Below are positions 25,052 to 33,791 of a stretch of 64,000 nucleotides of DNA, in pieces. The stretch covers positions 62,001 through 126,000 of the forward strand of contig CAVVAM010000014.1 of NCBI GenBank assembly GCA_963746265.1. The letters run 5' to 3'. The DNA comes from Ilumatobacter sp963746265. GTDB lineage: Bacteria > Actinomycetota > Acidimicrobiia > Acidimicrobiales > Ilumatobacteraceae. The notes beneath the pieces are model-generated. The model had not been told where the DNA came from. It saw only the letters and a program-made list of their open reading frames with translations, and searched no databases. The position numbers were made by a program, and so were the translations under genes. The number at the start of each line of letters is the position of its first letter. Position 1 is the first letter of the stretch.

Positions 25052-27358
25052 ATGCGCATCCGCACGCGTTCGCTGCTCGTCTCGACCGTCGTCCTCGGAC
25101 TCGTCGCCAGCGCCTGCACCGGCGACGACGACGATGCCGCCACCACGACCACCGGGGCCGAGGAGGAAGACACCGAGACCGAGGCCACCGAGGGTTCGGA
25201 CCTCGACGGCGACGGCCTGACGATCGGATTCATCCGGCCGCCGGCCGGACTGTTCGATCTCCTCGGCGCGGCGCAGGCCGGGGCCCTGGAGCTGGCTGCC
25301 GAGGACATCGCCGTGGGCGGCGGCGTACTCGGAGGGCCCCTCACCGTCGTGGAGGGTCAGCCCGAGCCCGCACGCGGCGCCGAGCTCGTCTTCGACGACC
25401 TGGTCGACGACGACATCCGGTTGATCGTCGGTCCGTCCAGTTCCGATGAGGCCCGTCTCATCATCCCCAAGATCGCAGGAGCCGACGCCGTCGTGTGCGG
25501 CGCCAGCACGACCGCTCCCGGCCTCCCCGAGCTCCCGGAGGCCGAGGGACGGTTCGTTCGCACGTCGTTCGACGACAACATCGTCGCCCTCCATGCGTTC
25601 GACCGGATCCGTGAGCGCACTGCGGCGATCCTCGATCGCCCACCGAAGGTCTCGCTGGTCGTCCGCGGTGACTCGTACGGAGACGGGATCTCCGGCACAC
25701 TCGCCGGACTGCTCGGCCTGGTCGGCACGGAGGTGGCCGTCGAACGCTACGTCCCCGAAGACGTCCTCGCCGAGGGTCTCGGCGATCGTGTCGCCGCCCT
25801 CGGCGGTGACATCGTCATCATCGTCGGGCTCGAGGAGAGCCCACGCATCTCCCGGCTGATGCAGGAAGCCGGGGTCGACCCGACCACGATGATCGGCCTC
25901 GACGGGCTGGCGACCCCACGATTCGGCGCCAAGGCCGGGATCGAGGAACCGAACGTGCTCGACGGCCTCACCGCGATCGGCGCCACCGGCCCCATCGACT
26001 TCCTCACGCGCCTGGCGGAGATGGACGAGAGCCGGGAGGAAGTCCTGTACGGAGCGCAAGCCTTCGACTGTGCGATCTCGCTGGCCCTTGCCGTCGAGGC
26101 GGCCGGGACCACCGACGGCGGTGCCGTCTCGACGGCGCTGCGCGACGTCACCGGCGACGGCACGATCTGCACCACCTACGCCGATTGCGCGGAGCTGCTC
26201 CGTGCCGGTGAAGACATCGACTACGACGGCCCGAGCGGATCGGTCGACCTGACCGACGAAGGCGAACCCGGCGGCGGGCGTTTCATCACCGGCAAACTGA
26301 GCAATGGCACGTTCGACATCGTGTCCGACCTGCGCATCGCACTCGAGGAGATCCGCGATCGGGTGGCACCACGACTCGCCGGCTTCATCGGCGACATCCA
26401 GGTGGCGCTCACCCAGCTCGGGTACTACACCGGCCCGATCAACGGCGCCCAGAACGACGAATTCACCGCTGCAGTCGCTGCCTTCCAGACCGACGCCGGC
26501 CTCGAACCGACCGGCGAGCTCGACGCCGCGACGATCGCTGCGATCCAGGACGCGTTGGCCGAACAGGGCCTCCTGCTCGGGGCGAGCGTCGCCGAGGTCC
26601 AGCAGGTCCTCACCGACCTCGGCTACTACACGGGCCCCATCGACGGACGGTTCACCCAGGACCTGTCGGACGCGATCGCCGCATTCCAGACCGACCTCGG
26701 CCTCGAACCGACGGGCATCCTCGATGCGGCGACGCTCCGAGCGATCTTCGCCGCCGGAGTGAAATCCGGCCAGGAAGTGGTGCCCCCGGTGACCACGACA
26801 CCGCCGGCGTCCACGACCACGACGACGGCGCCGGCATCCACGACCACCGTCCCCGCGGCCACCACCACGGTCGCGGCCACGACCACCACGGTCGCGGCCA
26901 CGACCACGACGGCGGCCGTCACGGCGTCGATCTACGATGTGCTGGCTACGCAACCGACGTTCAGCGAGCTCGTGGCGCTGCTCGATCTTCCCGCCTACGC
27001 CGCCGTCAAAACGGTGCTCTCCGATCCGGCGCAGTCGATCACACTGCTGGCCCCCACCAATGACGCACTTCCGGACGACATCGGCAGCGGCGACGTGGCC
27101 GCCGTGACCAGGATCCTGCTGTATCACGGTCTGGCGGGCAGGTTCGACGCTGCCGCCCTGACCCCGGGCACGTACGACACGCTGCTCGACGACGCCGGCA
27201 CGATCGCAACGGTCGCGGTGACGGCCAGCAGCGGCTCGATCTCGATCACGGACGCATCGGGCGCGACCGTCGCCGTCATCGCTCCGAACGATCTGATCGC
27301 CAGCAACGGCATCGTCCACGCCCTCGGCGGCGTGCTCACGCCGCCGGCAGCTCCGTAG
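25052..27358 (+). CDS. Multidomain lipoprotein: ligand-binding, two peptidoglycan-binding and FAS1 domains
   Basis: A 768-aa exported protein. The signal peptide ends in the lipobox VASAC (Cys about 22), followed by an acidic linker. Residues about 55-425 form a periplasmic-binding-protein type I (LivJ-like) domain (LTIGFIRPPAGLFDLLGAAQAGALELA). Two peptidoglycan-binding_1 repeats follow at about 450-510 and 515-575, each with LGYYTGPIxG and AFQTDxGLEPTG. Then comes a Thr/Ala/Pro linker (about 580-625) and a C-terminal fasciclin (FAS1) domain with LLAPTNDALP and SNGIVHALGGVLTP. I know of no family with this combination. It probably sits on the membrane and reaches the cell wall. Confidence 0.82.
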   Translation: MRIRTRSLLVSTVVLGLVASACTGDDDDAATTTTGAEEEDTETEATEGSDLDGDGLTIGFIRPPAGLFDLLGAAQAGALELAAEDIAVGGGVLGGPLTVVEGQPEPARGAELVFDDLVDDDIRLIVGPSSSDEARLIIPKIAGADAVVCGASTTAPGLPELPEAEGRFVRTSFDDNIVALHAFDRIRERTAAILDRPPKVSLVVRGDSYGDGISGTLAGLLGLVGTEVAVERYVPEDVLAEGLGDRVAALGGDIVIIVGLEESPRISRLMQEAGVDPTTMIGLDGLATPRFGAKAGIEEPNVLDGLTAIGATGPIDFLTRLAEMDESREEVLYGAQAFDCAISLALAVEAAGTTDGGAVSTALRDVTGDGTICTTYADCAELLRAGEDIDYDGPSGSVDLTDEGEPGGGRFITGKLSNGTFDIVSDLRIALEEIRDRVAPRLAGFIGDIQVALTQLGYYTGPINGAQNDEFTAAVAAFQTDAGLEPTGELDAATIAAIQDALAEQGLLLGASVAEVQQVLTDLGYYTGPIDGRFTQDLSDAIAAFQTDLGLEPTGILDAATLRAIFAAGVKSGQEVVPPVTTTPPASTTTTTAPASTTTVPAATTTVAATTTTVAATTTTAAVTASIYDVLATQPTFSELVALLDLPAYAAVKTVLSDPAQSITLLAPTNDALPDDIGSGDVAAVTRILLYHGLAGRFDAAALTPGTYDTLLDDAGTIATVAVTASSGSISITDASGATVAVIAPNDLIASNGIVHALGGVLTPPAAP

Positions 27359-27419
27359 GGGCCGGGGCTGCGACGACCGGTTGGGCGGCGGGGAACCGTC
27401 CCTCTACACTGACGGCCTA

Positions 27420-27491
27420 CCGTCTCTAGCTCAATGGCAGAGCAGTGGACTCTTAATCCATTGGTTCTGGGTTCGAATCCCAGGGGACGGA
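27420..27491 (+). tRNA. tRNA-Lys (CTT)
   Basis: Acceptor stem CCGTCTC/GGGACGG (one G-T pair), D-arm AGCTCAATGGCAGAGC, anticodon loop CTCTTAA with CTT at 27452-27454, and T-arm GGTTCGAATCC. A73 is present and no CCA is encoded. Reads AAG. Confidence 0.97.
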
Positions 27492-27498
27492 CTCGTCG

Positions 27499-27519
27499 AG
27501 CCCGGCTTTGCGCCGGGCT
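27499..27519 (+). terminator. Hairpin downstream of tRNA-Lys
   Basis: Arms AGCCCGGC/GCCGGGCT with a TTTGC loop begin 8 nt after the tRNA, with two T residues at the end. Probably terminates the tRNA transcript, separating it from malQ. Confidence 0.75.
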
Positions 27520-27618
27520 TCATGGTGTTCGTGACGTCACCGCCCCGCGCACTTCCCGAACCAGGGCGAACTCTCCAGCGACCACACTCCAACGACCACA
27601 CGAGGGGGCGATCGGCGA

Positions 27619-27696
27619 ATGAGCCGGGCGACCAGACCACCGAAGGCGCCGACCCCATCGGGCAACGCCGACCGGCTCCGGGACGGCGGGCGTTGA
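27619..27696 (+). CDS. 25-aa upstream ORF coupled to malQ
   Basis: ATG 27619 follows GGGGG by 10 nt and encodes MSRATRPPKAPTPSGNADRL plus five more residues. Its TGA overlaps the TTG from which malQ most plausibly starts (TTGA, 27693-27696). It could be a leader peptide delivering ribosomes to the weak TTG start, or chance. No homology is recognised. Confidence 0.35.
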   Translation: MSRATRPPKAPTPSGNADRLRDGGR

Positions 27697-29465
27697 CCCG
27701 TCGTACTTCCGCTGCGTCGGGCAGGTACGAGCTGCGCCGTCGGGCGGCGGAGCTCGGCGTGATCGTCCGCTACGAAGACGTCGACCGGGTCGAGCACGAC
27801 GCCGACGACGACGTCCTCGAACGTGTCGTGGAGGTGCTCGAATCGGACCGAGCCGACTCGCGACGCTCGGTGGTGCCCGGCGTGCACGTCGTCGGCGCGC
27901 ACGTTGGAGACAGCTCCGTCGCCGTCGGCGGCCCGATCGACGACATCACGCTCGTCGTGCAGGGCATCGAGTCCACGATCGACCCGGGCACGACTCGTTC
28001 CCGGGCCGTCCGCCTGCCCGACCTCCCCGTCGGGTGTCACACGCTCGTCGTGGAATCCGGTGCGCATGTCGAGGAGTGCACCATCGTCGTCCCACCGACG
28101 AAGATGCCCGGCCTTGCCCACGATCGTGCGTGGAGCAGCTTGTTCGTCCCCGCCTACGCACTCTGGGAGCGAGACGACACGCTGCCCTCATTCGACCACC
28201 TGGGCCGCGTCGCCCAGATCCTCTGCGAACGGGACATCGACATGTTGTCCACGTTGCCGCTGTACGCGACGTTCCTGGACGACCCGTTCGACCCGAGCCC
28301 GTACTCGCCGATCAGCCGCCTCCACTGGAACGAGGTCTACCTCGCCGACCGATCGCTGCCCACTGCGCCGGTTCCCGGACTGACGGATGTCGTCGACTGG
28401 CGAACCGTCGCCCAGCGACGCCGACGTCAGCTCGTCGCCGCCGCTCGCTCGGCCGACCCGGATACGCTCGCCCGCCTCGACCGGTTCATCGCCGACCATC
28501 CGGACGTCGGGGCATACGCCCGGTTCATGGCTGAGCGTGACGAGGTCGGCGGCGAGCTCGTCGAACGGTCGCACGCGCTCGCGCAGATGATGTGCGACGA
28601 ACAGCTCGGGGCCATCGTGGCGACGCCGAGCGCAGGGTTGTCGCTCGATCTACCGATCGGCTCACATCCCGACGGCTACGAGACATGGGCGCATCCGACG
28701 CTGTTCGCCCCCGAGACGTCGGTCGGAGCGCCACCCGACACGTTCTTCGTGAACGGACAGAACTGGGGGTTTCCACCCCAGCTCCCGGGCCAGATGCGGA
28801 ACACCGGATACGCACTGTGGCGCCAGATGATCGCCCGCACGGGGCGACATGCGGCCATGCTGCGCATCGATCACGTGATGGCGGTTCACCGGCTCTGGTG
28901 GATCCCGGACGGAAACTCCGCCGAACGCGGCGTGTACGTCCGCTACCCGCACGACGAACTCCTCGCCGTCATCGCCGCGAGCGCAGCCGTCGCGGACGTC
29001 GCCGTCGTCGGCGAGAACCTGGGCACGGTCCCGTCCGAGGTCGTCACCGCATTGGACGACGTGAAGATGCTCGGCATGTACGAAGAGCAGTTCACGACCG
29101 GCGACGACGAGCTCGCCACCATCCCCGAACGGAGTGTGGCCGGCGTCCGCACGCACGACATGGCGGCCTTCGCCGAACACGTGGCGACCAACGACCTCGG
29201 CCGGTACGCCGCCAATCTCACCGCGACACGTGCTGAGCCGGTCGACGATCTGCTCGACGCCGTCCTCGAACGACTCGCCGGCAGTGAGGCGCAGATGATC
29301 GTCGCCGATCTCGACGACCTCGTCGGCGAGCGGCGGCCACACAACCTGCCGGGTCGAGTGGTTCCCGGTATCTGGCAACGTCGACTCGAACAGCCGGCCT
29401 CCGAGGTCTTCGCCGACGAGACGGTTCGTCGGCGCCTCGAGATCGTGAGCAGGCGGCAGCCGTGA
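27693..29465 (+). CDS. malQ: 4-alpha-glucanotransferase (amylomaltase, GH77)
   Basis: Cytoplasmic GH77 enzyme that disproportionates malto-oligosaccharides. From TTG 27693 it is 590 aa. The first 190 residues are the N-terminal domain seen in actinobacterial MalQ. The catalytic barrel includes LPLYATFLDDPFDPSPYSPISRLHWNEVYLD-type sequence, RIDHVMAVHRLWWIP (nucleophile Asp), VGENLGTVP (acid/base Glu) and GVRTHDMAAF (third Asp). The stop overlaps the GTG of treZ (GTGA), so glucan trimming and trehalose synthesis are co-translated. The frame is open further upstream but would run through the tRNA-Lys region. Confidence 0.88.
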   Translation: MTRRTSAASGRYELRRRAAELGVIVRYEDVDRVEHDADDDVLERVVEVLESDRADSRRSVVPGVHVVGAHVGDSSVAVGGPIDDITLVVQGIESTIDPGTTRSRAVRLPDLPVGCHTLVVESGAHVEECTIVVPPTKMPGLAHDRAWSSLFVPAYALWERDDTLPSFDHLGRVAQILCERDIDMLSTLPLYATFLDDPFDPSPYSPISRLHWNEVYLADRSLPTAPVPGLTDVVDWRTVAQRRRRQLVAAARSADPDTLARLDRFIADHPDVGAYARFMAERDEVGGELVERSHALAQMMCDEQLGAIVATPSAGLSLDLPIGSHPDGYETWAHPTLFAPETSVGAPPDTFFVNGQNWGFPPQLPGQMRNTGYALWRQMIARTGRHAAMLRIDHVMAVHRLWWIPDGNSAERGVYVRYPHDELLAVIAASAAVADVAVVGENLGTVPSEVVTALDDVKMLGMYEEQFTTGDDELATIPERSVAGVRTHDMAAFAEHVATNDLGRYAANLTATRAEPVDDLLDAVLERLAGSEAQMIVADLDDLVGERRPHNLPGRVVPGIWQRRLEQPASEVFADETVRRRLEIVSRRQP

Positions 29466-31315
29466 CATCCGACCTCGACGGTGCGAGTGACCGACTCGGC
29501 GCCTCGCCGATCGAAGCATCGACCCGTTTCGAGATCTGGGCACCCGACGCGCACTCCGTCGAGATCATCATCGAGAGCGGCCACCGGGCCCCCGACCGCC
29601 GGGTCGCACTGACCCGCACGACTGCCCGCCCGGGCACGACCACGTGGGTCGGGAAGGCAGACGGTGTCGGTCACGGCGATCGCTACCGGGTGAGCCTCGA
29701 CCGCAGAGTCGGCGTGCCGGACCCGGCATCGCGTTGGCAGCCGGACGGCGTGCACGGCCCGTCATGCGTCGTCGACACGGGTCGGTTCTCGTGGACCGAC
29801 GACGGCTGGTCGGGCGTCGCCTTGTCGGACACGGTGCTCTACGAGCTCCACGTCGGCACGTTCACCCCCGACGGCACGTTCGACGCGGCCATCGGCCAGC
29901 TCGAGCGGCTGGCCCGCCTGGGTGTCACGATGATCGAGATCATGCCGGTCAACGCCTTCCCCGGCGAGCGCAACTGGGGGTACGACGGCGTCTTCCCGTT
30001 CGCGGTACAGCACTCGTACGGAGGGCCTGAAGGGCTCGCCCGATTCGTCGATGCAGCCCACGCTCACGGCATGGGCGTGATGCTCGATGTCGTCTACAAC
30101 CACTTCGGCCCGGAGGGCAACGTGCTCGCCCGCTTCGGCCCGTACTTCACCGACGCGTACGACACCCCGTGGGGCAGCGCCGTGAACGTCGCCGGTGCCG
30201 GCAGCGATGGCGTCCGGCGATTCTTCATCGAGAACGCCACCTCCTGGATCGAGGACTACCGCCTGGACGGTCTGCGCGTCGACGCCGTCCACGCGATCGT
30301 CGACCCCACCGCACGTCCGATGATGGAGGAGCTGATCACCGAGGTCCACCGCGTCGGTGACCGGCTCGGACGCACCGTGCTCGTCACCCTCGAGAGCGCA
30401 TCCAACGATCCGAGGATGGTGCGCGGCGTCGACCAGGGCGGTTGGGGCGCCGATGCGGTCTGGAACGACGACGTCCACCACGCGCTCAGGGTCGCCGTCA
30501 CCGGCGACCGGCACGAGTACTACGCCGCGTATCGCGGCGTGGCCGACCTCGCCGAGGCGCTCGAACACCGCTGGGTGTATCGCGGCCAGTACTCACCAAC
30601 CCTGCATCGACGGCACGGGGCTCCGGCCGACGACGTCGCGTTCGAGCGGATGATCGTCTTTGCGTCGAACCACGACCACGCGGGGAACACCCCCCTCGGC
30701 CTGCGCATGCTCCACGAGGGTGGGCCGACCGATCCGCGCCGCCGGCTCGAGGCGGCGTTCATCCTCCTGTCGCCGTTCACCCCACTCATCTTCATGGGCC
30801 GCGAGTACGGCGAGACGGCCCCGTTCCCGTACTTCGTCGATCACGGCGATCCAAGGCTGGTGGAAGCCGTTCGAGAGGGTCGTCGCAGCGAATTCGCGGA
30901 GGTCGACTGGCAAGGCGGCGTCGCCGACCCGGCCGACCCGGCGACGTTCGCATCGGCCGTCATCGATCCGTCGATCTCCGAGACCGGTCCGCACGCTCGC
31001 GTCCTCGCGATGTACACCGAACTGCTGCGCCTCCGGCGTGAGGTGACGGTACTGACGGACGGTGCCGCCGACCAGACCGTCGAGCTCGACGGACCGATGC
31101 TCACGGTCCGGCGGCACGGCGGTGGTCCGACGGTCGCGATCTCGACGACTGCGACCTACCACTTCGGCAGCGAGCCGATCGACGCCGGTACGCCACCGCC
31201 CGGCATGCTCGTGTTCGACTCCTCCGAGTGGGGCGTGGAGGAGCCGGGCAGTTCCGGCACCGTGCCGCCGTTCTCGGCGCAACTCTGGGTGAGCGAGGTC
31301 GTCACTTCCTCCTGA
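29462..31315 (+). CDS. treZ: Malto-oligosyltrehalose trehalohydrolase
   Basis: GH13 enzyme that releases trehalose from maltooligosyl trehalose made by TreY. The 617-aa product has an N-terminal E-set domain (STRFEIWAPDAHSVEI), ELHVGTFTPDGTF, DVVYNHFGPEGN, the nucleophile region GLRVDAVHAI (near residue 272), the acid/base region VTLESASNDPRMV and SNHDHAGN. Insert WGSAVNVAGAGSDGVRRFF is typical of TreZ. GTG start overlaps the malQ stop by 4 nt. treY lies convergently 15 bp beyond the stop, so the two pathway enzymes come from opposite strands. Confidence 0.94.
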   Translation: MTSDLDGASDRLGASPIEASTRFEIWAPDAHSVEIIIESGHRAPDRRVALTRTTARPGTTTWVGKADGVGHGDRYRVSLDRRVGVPDPASRWQPDGVHGPSCVVDTGRFSWTDDGWSGVALSDTVLYELHVGTFTPDGTFDAAIGQLERLARLGVTMIEIMPVNAFPGERNWGYDGVFPFAVQHSYGGPEGLARFVDAAHAHGMGVMLDVVYNHFGPEGNVLARFGPYFTDAYDTPWGSAVNVAGAGSDGVRRFFIENATSWIEDYRLDGLRVDAVHAIVDPTARPMMEELITEVHRVGDRLGRTVLVTLESASNDPRMVRGVDQGGWGADAVWNDDVHHALRVAVTGDRHEYYAAYRGVADLAEALEHRWVYRGQYSPTLHRRHGAPADDVAFERMIVFASNHDHAGNTPLGLRMLHEGGPTDPRRRLEAAFILLSPFTPLIFMGREYGETAPFPYFVDHGDPRLVEAVREGRRSEFAEVDWQGGVADPADPATFASAVIDPSISETGPHARVLAMYTELLRLRREVTVLTDGAADQTVELDGPMLTVRRHGGGPTVAISTTATYHFGSEPIDAGTPPPGMLVFDSSEWGVEEPGSSGTVPPFSAQLWVSEVVTSS

Positions 31316-31330
31316 GGTCGCGTGAGCGGC

Positions 31331-33718
31331 TCACTCCGCGGCTGCGAGCACCGCTACACCGACGTCGCCGACCAACGAGCTGACGGGCAGGGAGGCGCCT
31401 TCGACGTCCGACCCGTCGACGAGGTTCCGCCACCGGCCCGCCGGAAGCGCCACCTCGGCGTCCGGCGAACGAGTTCGGTCCGATACCGGCCGGGCCACGA
31501 CCACCGCCACGGCCGGTCGACCCTCGACGTCGGTGCGGGCGAAGGCCAGGATGCGTTCGGAGGACGGGCCGGAGGCGTCGAGCACGACGTACCCGGCCGC
31601 CGGCCCGAAGGCGTCAGGACGGCGACGACGCACGTCGAGCATGCGCCGGACGAGTCGCGTACGGGCCAGATCGGGCTCGCCCGGATCCAACGGCGCGTCC
31701 GGCCGGGTCGCCGAACGCTCCACGAGGCGCCTCCATCGACGCCAGTCGGGTGGTCGTCGGTTGTCGGGATCGACGAGTGAGAGCAGTTCGGCCGGTGCGC
31801 CCTGGAAGAGGTCGGGAACACCCGGACAGGTGAGCTGCAACGCCAACACCCCGAGCCCGATCCGGGCGCCTCGGCGCTCGATCCGTTCGATCAGGCCCGC
31901 CATCGGGGTCGAAGGGTCGGCAGTCTCGTCGATCAACGCCGAAGCGAGACGTCGCAGACCTGCTTCGTAGAACAGATCGGGATCGTGCCAGTCGGTGGCG
32001 AGCTCGGCTTCGCGAGTCGCCTTCACCAGGTACTCGTGCAGCCGATCGACGGTCAGCGGTGATGCCGTCGCCGCCGTCTGCCATGCGAGCAGCACATCGA
32101 CAGGGTGCACACCCGTCGTGACGTCACGATGATGGCGAGACCACGACCCCATCGCCTCGACCCAGTCGTCGGCCATCGCCGCCAGGGCCAACGAGCGAGC
32201 CCGAACCGCCTCCGACCGTTTCGTGTCGTGAGTGGTCGCCGTCAGCATCGTGGTCGGCCATTCCGCCTGCACACGTCGCTGATGGGTATGGAAGTCGACG
32301 GCGTCGATGGTCCAGACGCCGGGGCGGCCACCGACCTCGCACAGCGACGACAACCGCTGATGGCGGTAGAACGCACGGTCCTCCGCGCCCTTCGCCATCA
32401 CTGGTCCCGTCAGCTGCTGCCACCGCGTCCGGACGACCTCGTCGCGTCGGATCAGGCCTGCAACGGCACGGATCTCCTCGGCGAGGTCCGGGCGACGCGC
32501 GAGCGCCTCCTGCTCGATCGCGTCGAGCACCCGGGCCGAACGGTCGTCGTCGGGGAGATACGTGCGGTACCGGTCCAGCGCCAACGTCAGCACGACGATG
32601 CTCTCGCGGGCGGCCTCGGCGCCGATGTGGGCCTCGGATGTGACCGACCGCACCAGCCGCTGCAGGTCGGGCGCCAGCCCTCCGTCGAGCACCTCGACGC
32701 GAGCCGAGCGCTCGATCCGATCGAAGTCGGCCGAGTCCAGGCGACCGTCGGCCGCAACCACCTCCCGCCACTGTCCATCGATCGGGCCGAGCTCGGCCGG
32801 ATCGAGCAGGACGTGTTCGACGAAGGTGACGTGCTCGTAGCCCGTCGTGCCGTCGACCGGCCACGTGCCGGGGAGGTACTCACCAGGACCGAGGATCTTC
32901 TCGACGAGCAGCCACCGGTCACCGATCGTCTCGCGCAGTCCGTCGAGGTACCCCTGCGGATCGGCGAGGCCATCGACGTGGTCGACGCGAACTCCGGCGA
33001 AAGCCGGATGGTCACACAGCCGGCGGGGCAGCGTATCGACCGACGCCGCCACCGAGTCGAGCTCGACCCGCACGGCCACGAGATCGTCGATCGTGAAGAA
33101 GCGCCGCACGTTGCGGGTCGGATCACGCCACCAGGTGAGTCGGTAGTGCTGCGATTCGATGGCATCGGCCACGGTGAGGTGCTCGGTACCTTCGGCCAAC
33201 GGGAATCGCAGTGTTCCGACCCGCAACTCGGGGCCGAGGCGGCCGCTCGACAGCTCGATGCCGCCGGCGGCGAGCACCTGCTCGGTCGGTTCGGCGAGTT
33301 TCGGCACCACGACCTTGCCCCCGGTCGGTTCCCAGTCGACGTCGAACCAGTCGGCCGCCGGTGAGTCCGGACCATCGCGCAACATCGCCCACCACCGAGG
33401 GTTCAGTTCGGCGCGAGCGACCGACACGTGGTTGGGGACATGGTCGACGACCACGCCGAGCTCGAGTGCGGCGGCCCGATCGAGCAACCGTTCGAGCCCG
33501 GTCTCGCCGCCGAAGTCCGACCGGACGGCGCAGTGGTCGACCACGTCGTAGCCGTGCTGACTGCCCGGGATCGCCTCGGCGATCGGCGACAGGTAGACGT
33601 GGCTGATGCCGAGCTGGCGGACGGCGTCGAGCAGAACGGCGACGTCGTCGAACCCGAGCGTCGGCGTCAGCTGGAAGCGGTAGGAGGCGACCAGGGGGCG
33701 TGTCGTCGAACCGGGCAT
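31331..33718 (-). CDS. treY: Malto-oligosyltrehalose synthase
   Basis: GH13 transglycosidase (795 aa) that converts the reducing-end maltose unit of a glucan to trehalosyl form. Visible: SYRFQLTPTLGFDDVAVLLDAVRQLGISHVYLSP, SQHGYDVVDH, VVDHVPNHVS, VRVDHVDGLADPQGYL with the nucleophile Asp, LVEKILGPGEYLPG with the acid/base Glu, and TTHDTKRSEAVRAR. This is close to full length. The ATG at 33718 is divergent from the GST-like gene. The debranching enzyme treX/glgX, usually beside treY and treZ, is not in this window. Confidence 0.94.
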   Translation of the reverse strand: MPGSTTRPLVASYRFQLTPTLGFDDVAVLLDAVRQLGISHVYLSPIAEAIPGSQHGYDVVDHCAVRSDFGGETGLERLLDRAAALELGVVVDHVPNHVSVARAELNPRWWAMLRDGPDSPAADWFDVDWEPTGGKVVVPKLAEPTEQVLAAGGIELSSGRLGPELRVGTLRFPLAEGTEHLTVADAIESQHYRLTWWRDPTRNVRRFFTIDDLVAVRVELDSVAASVDTLPRRLCDHPAFAGVRVDHVDGLADPQGYLDGLRETIGDRWLLVEKILGPGEYLPGTWPVDGTTGYEHVTFVEHVLLDPAELGPIDGQWREVVAADGRLDSADFDRIERSARVEVLDGGLAPDLQRLVRSVTSEAHIGAEAARESIVVLTLALDRYRTYLPDDDRSARVLDAIEQEALARRPDLAEEIRAVAGLIRRDEVVRTRWQQLTGPVMAKGAEDRAFYRHQRLSSLCEVGGRPGVWTIDAVDFHTHQRRVQAEWPTTMLTATTHDTKRSEAVRARSLALAAMADDWVEAMGSWSRHHRDVTTGVHPVDVLLAWQTAATASPLTVDRLHEYLVKATREAELATDWHDPDLFYEAGLRRLASALIDETADPSTPMAGLIERIERRGARIGLGVLALQLTCPGVPDLFQGAPAELLSLVDPDNRRPPDWRRWRRLVERSATRPDAPLDPGEPDLARTRLVRRMLDVRRRRPDAFGPAAGYVVLDASGPSSERILAFARTDVEGRPAVAVVVARPVSDRTRSPDAEVALPAGRWRNLVDGSDVEGASLPVSSLVGDVGVAVLAAAE

Positions 33719-33791
33719 GGACGAGGCCTATCCGAGTGGCGCTCCGCGAACAAGTCGAGCGGTCGCATCGCTCGGTGCCACAGTGTCGGAC

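Noticed and set aside
25019..27319. 766-codon antisense frame across the FAS1 lipoprotein gene
   Set aside because: Antisense to a gene with clear domains; composition is a GC-rich shadow without recognisable motifs.
24834..27491. tRNA genes as integration sites of a mobile element
   Set aside because: No integrase, no repeated tRNA 3' end in the interval, and each tRNA has its own terminator hairpin.
31322..31334. GTGAGC/GCTCAC dyad as a bidirectional terminator for treZ and treY
   Set aside because: Centre of one base leaves no real loop, and it overlaps the treY stop codon; too weak to call.
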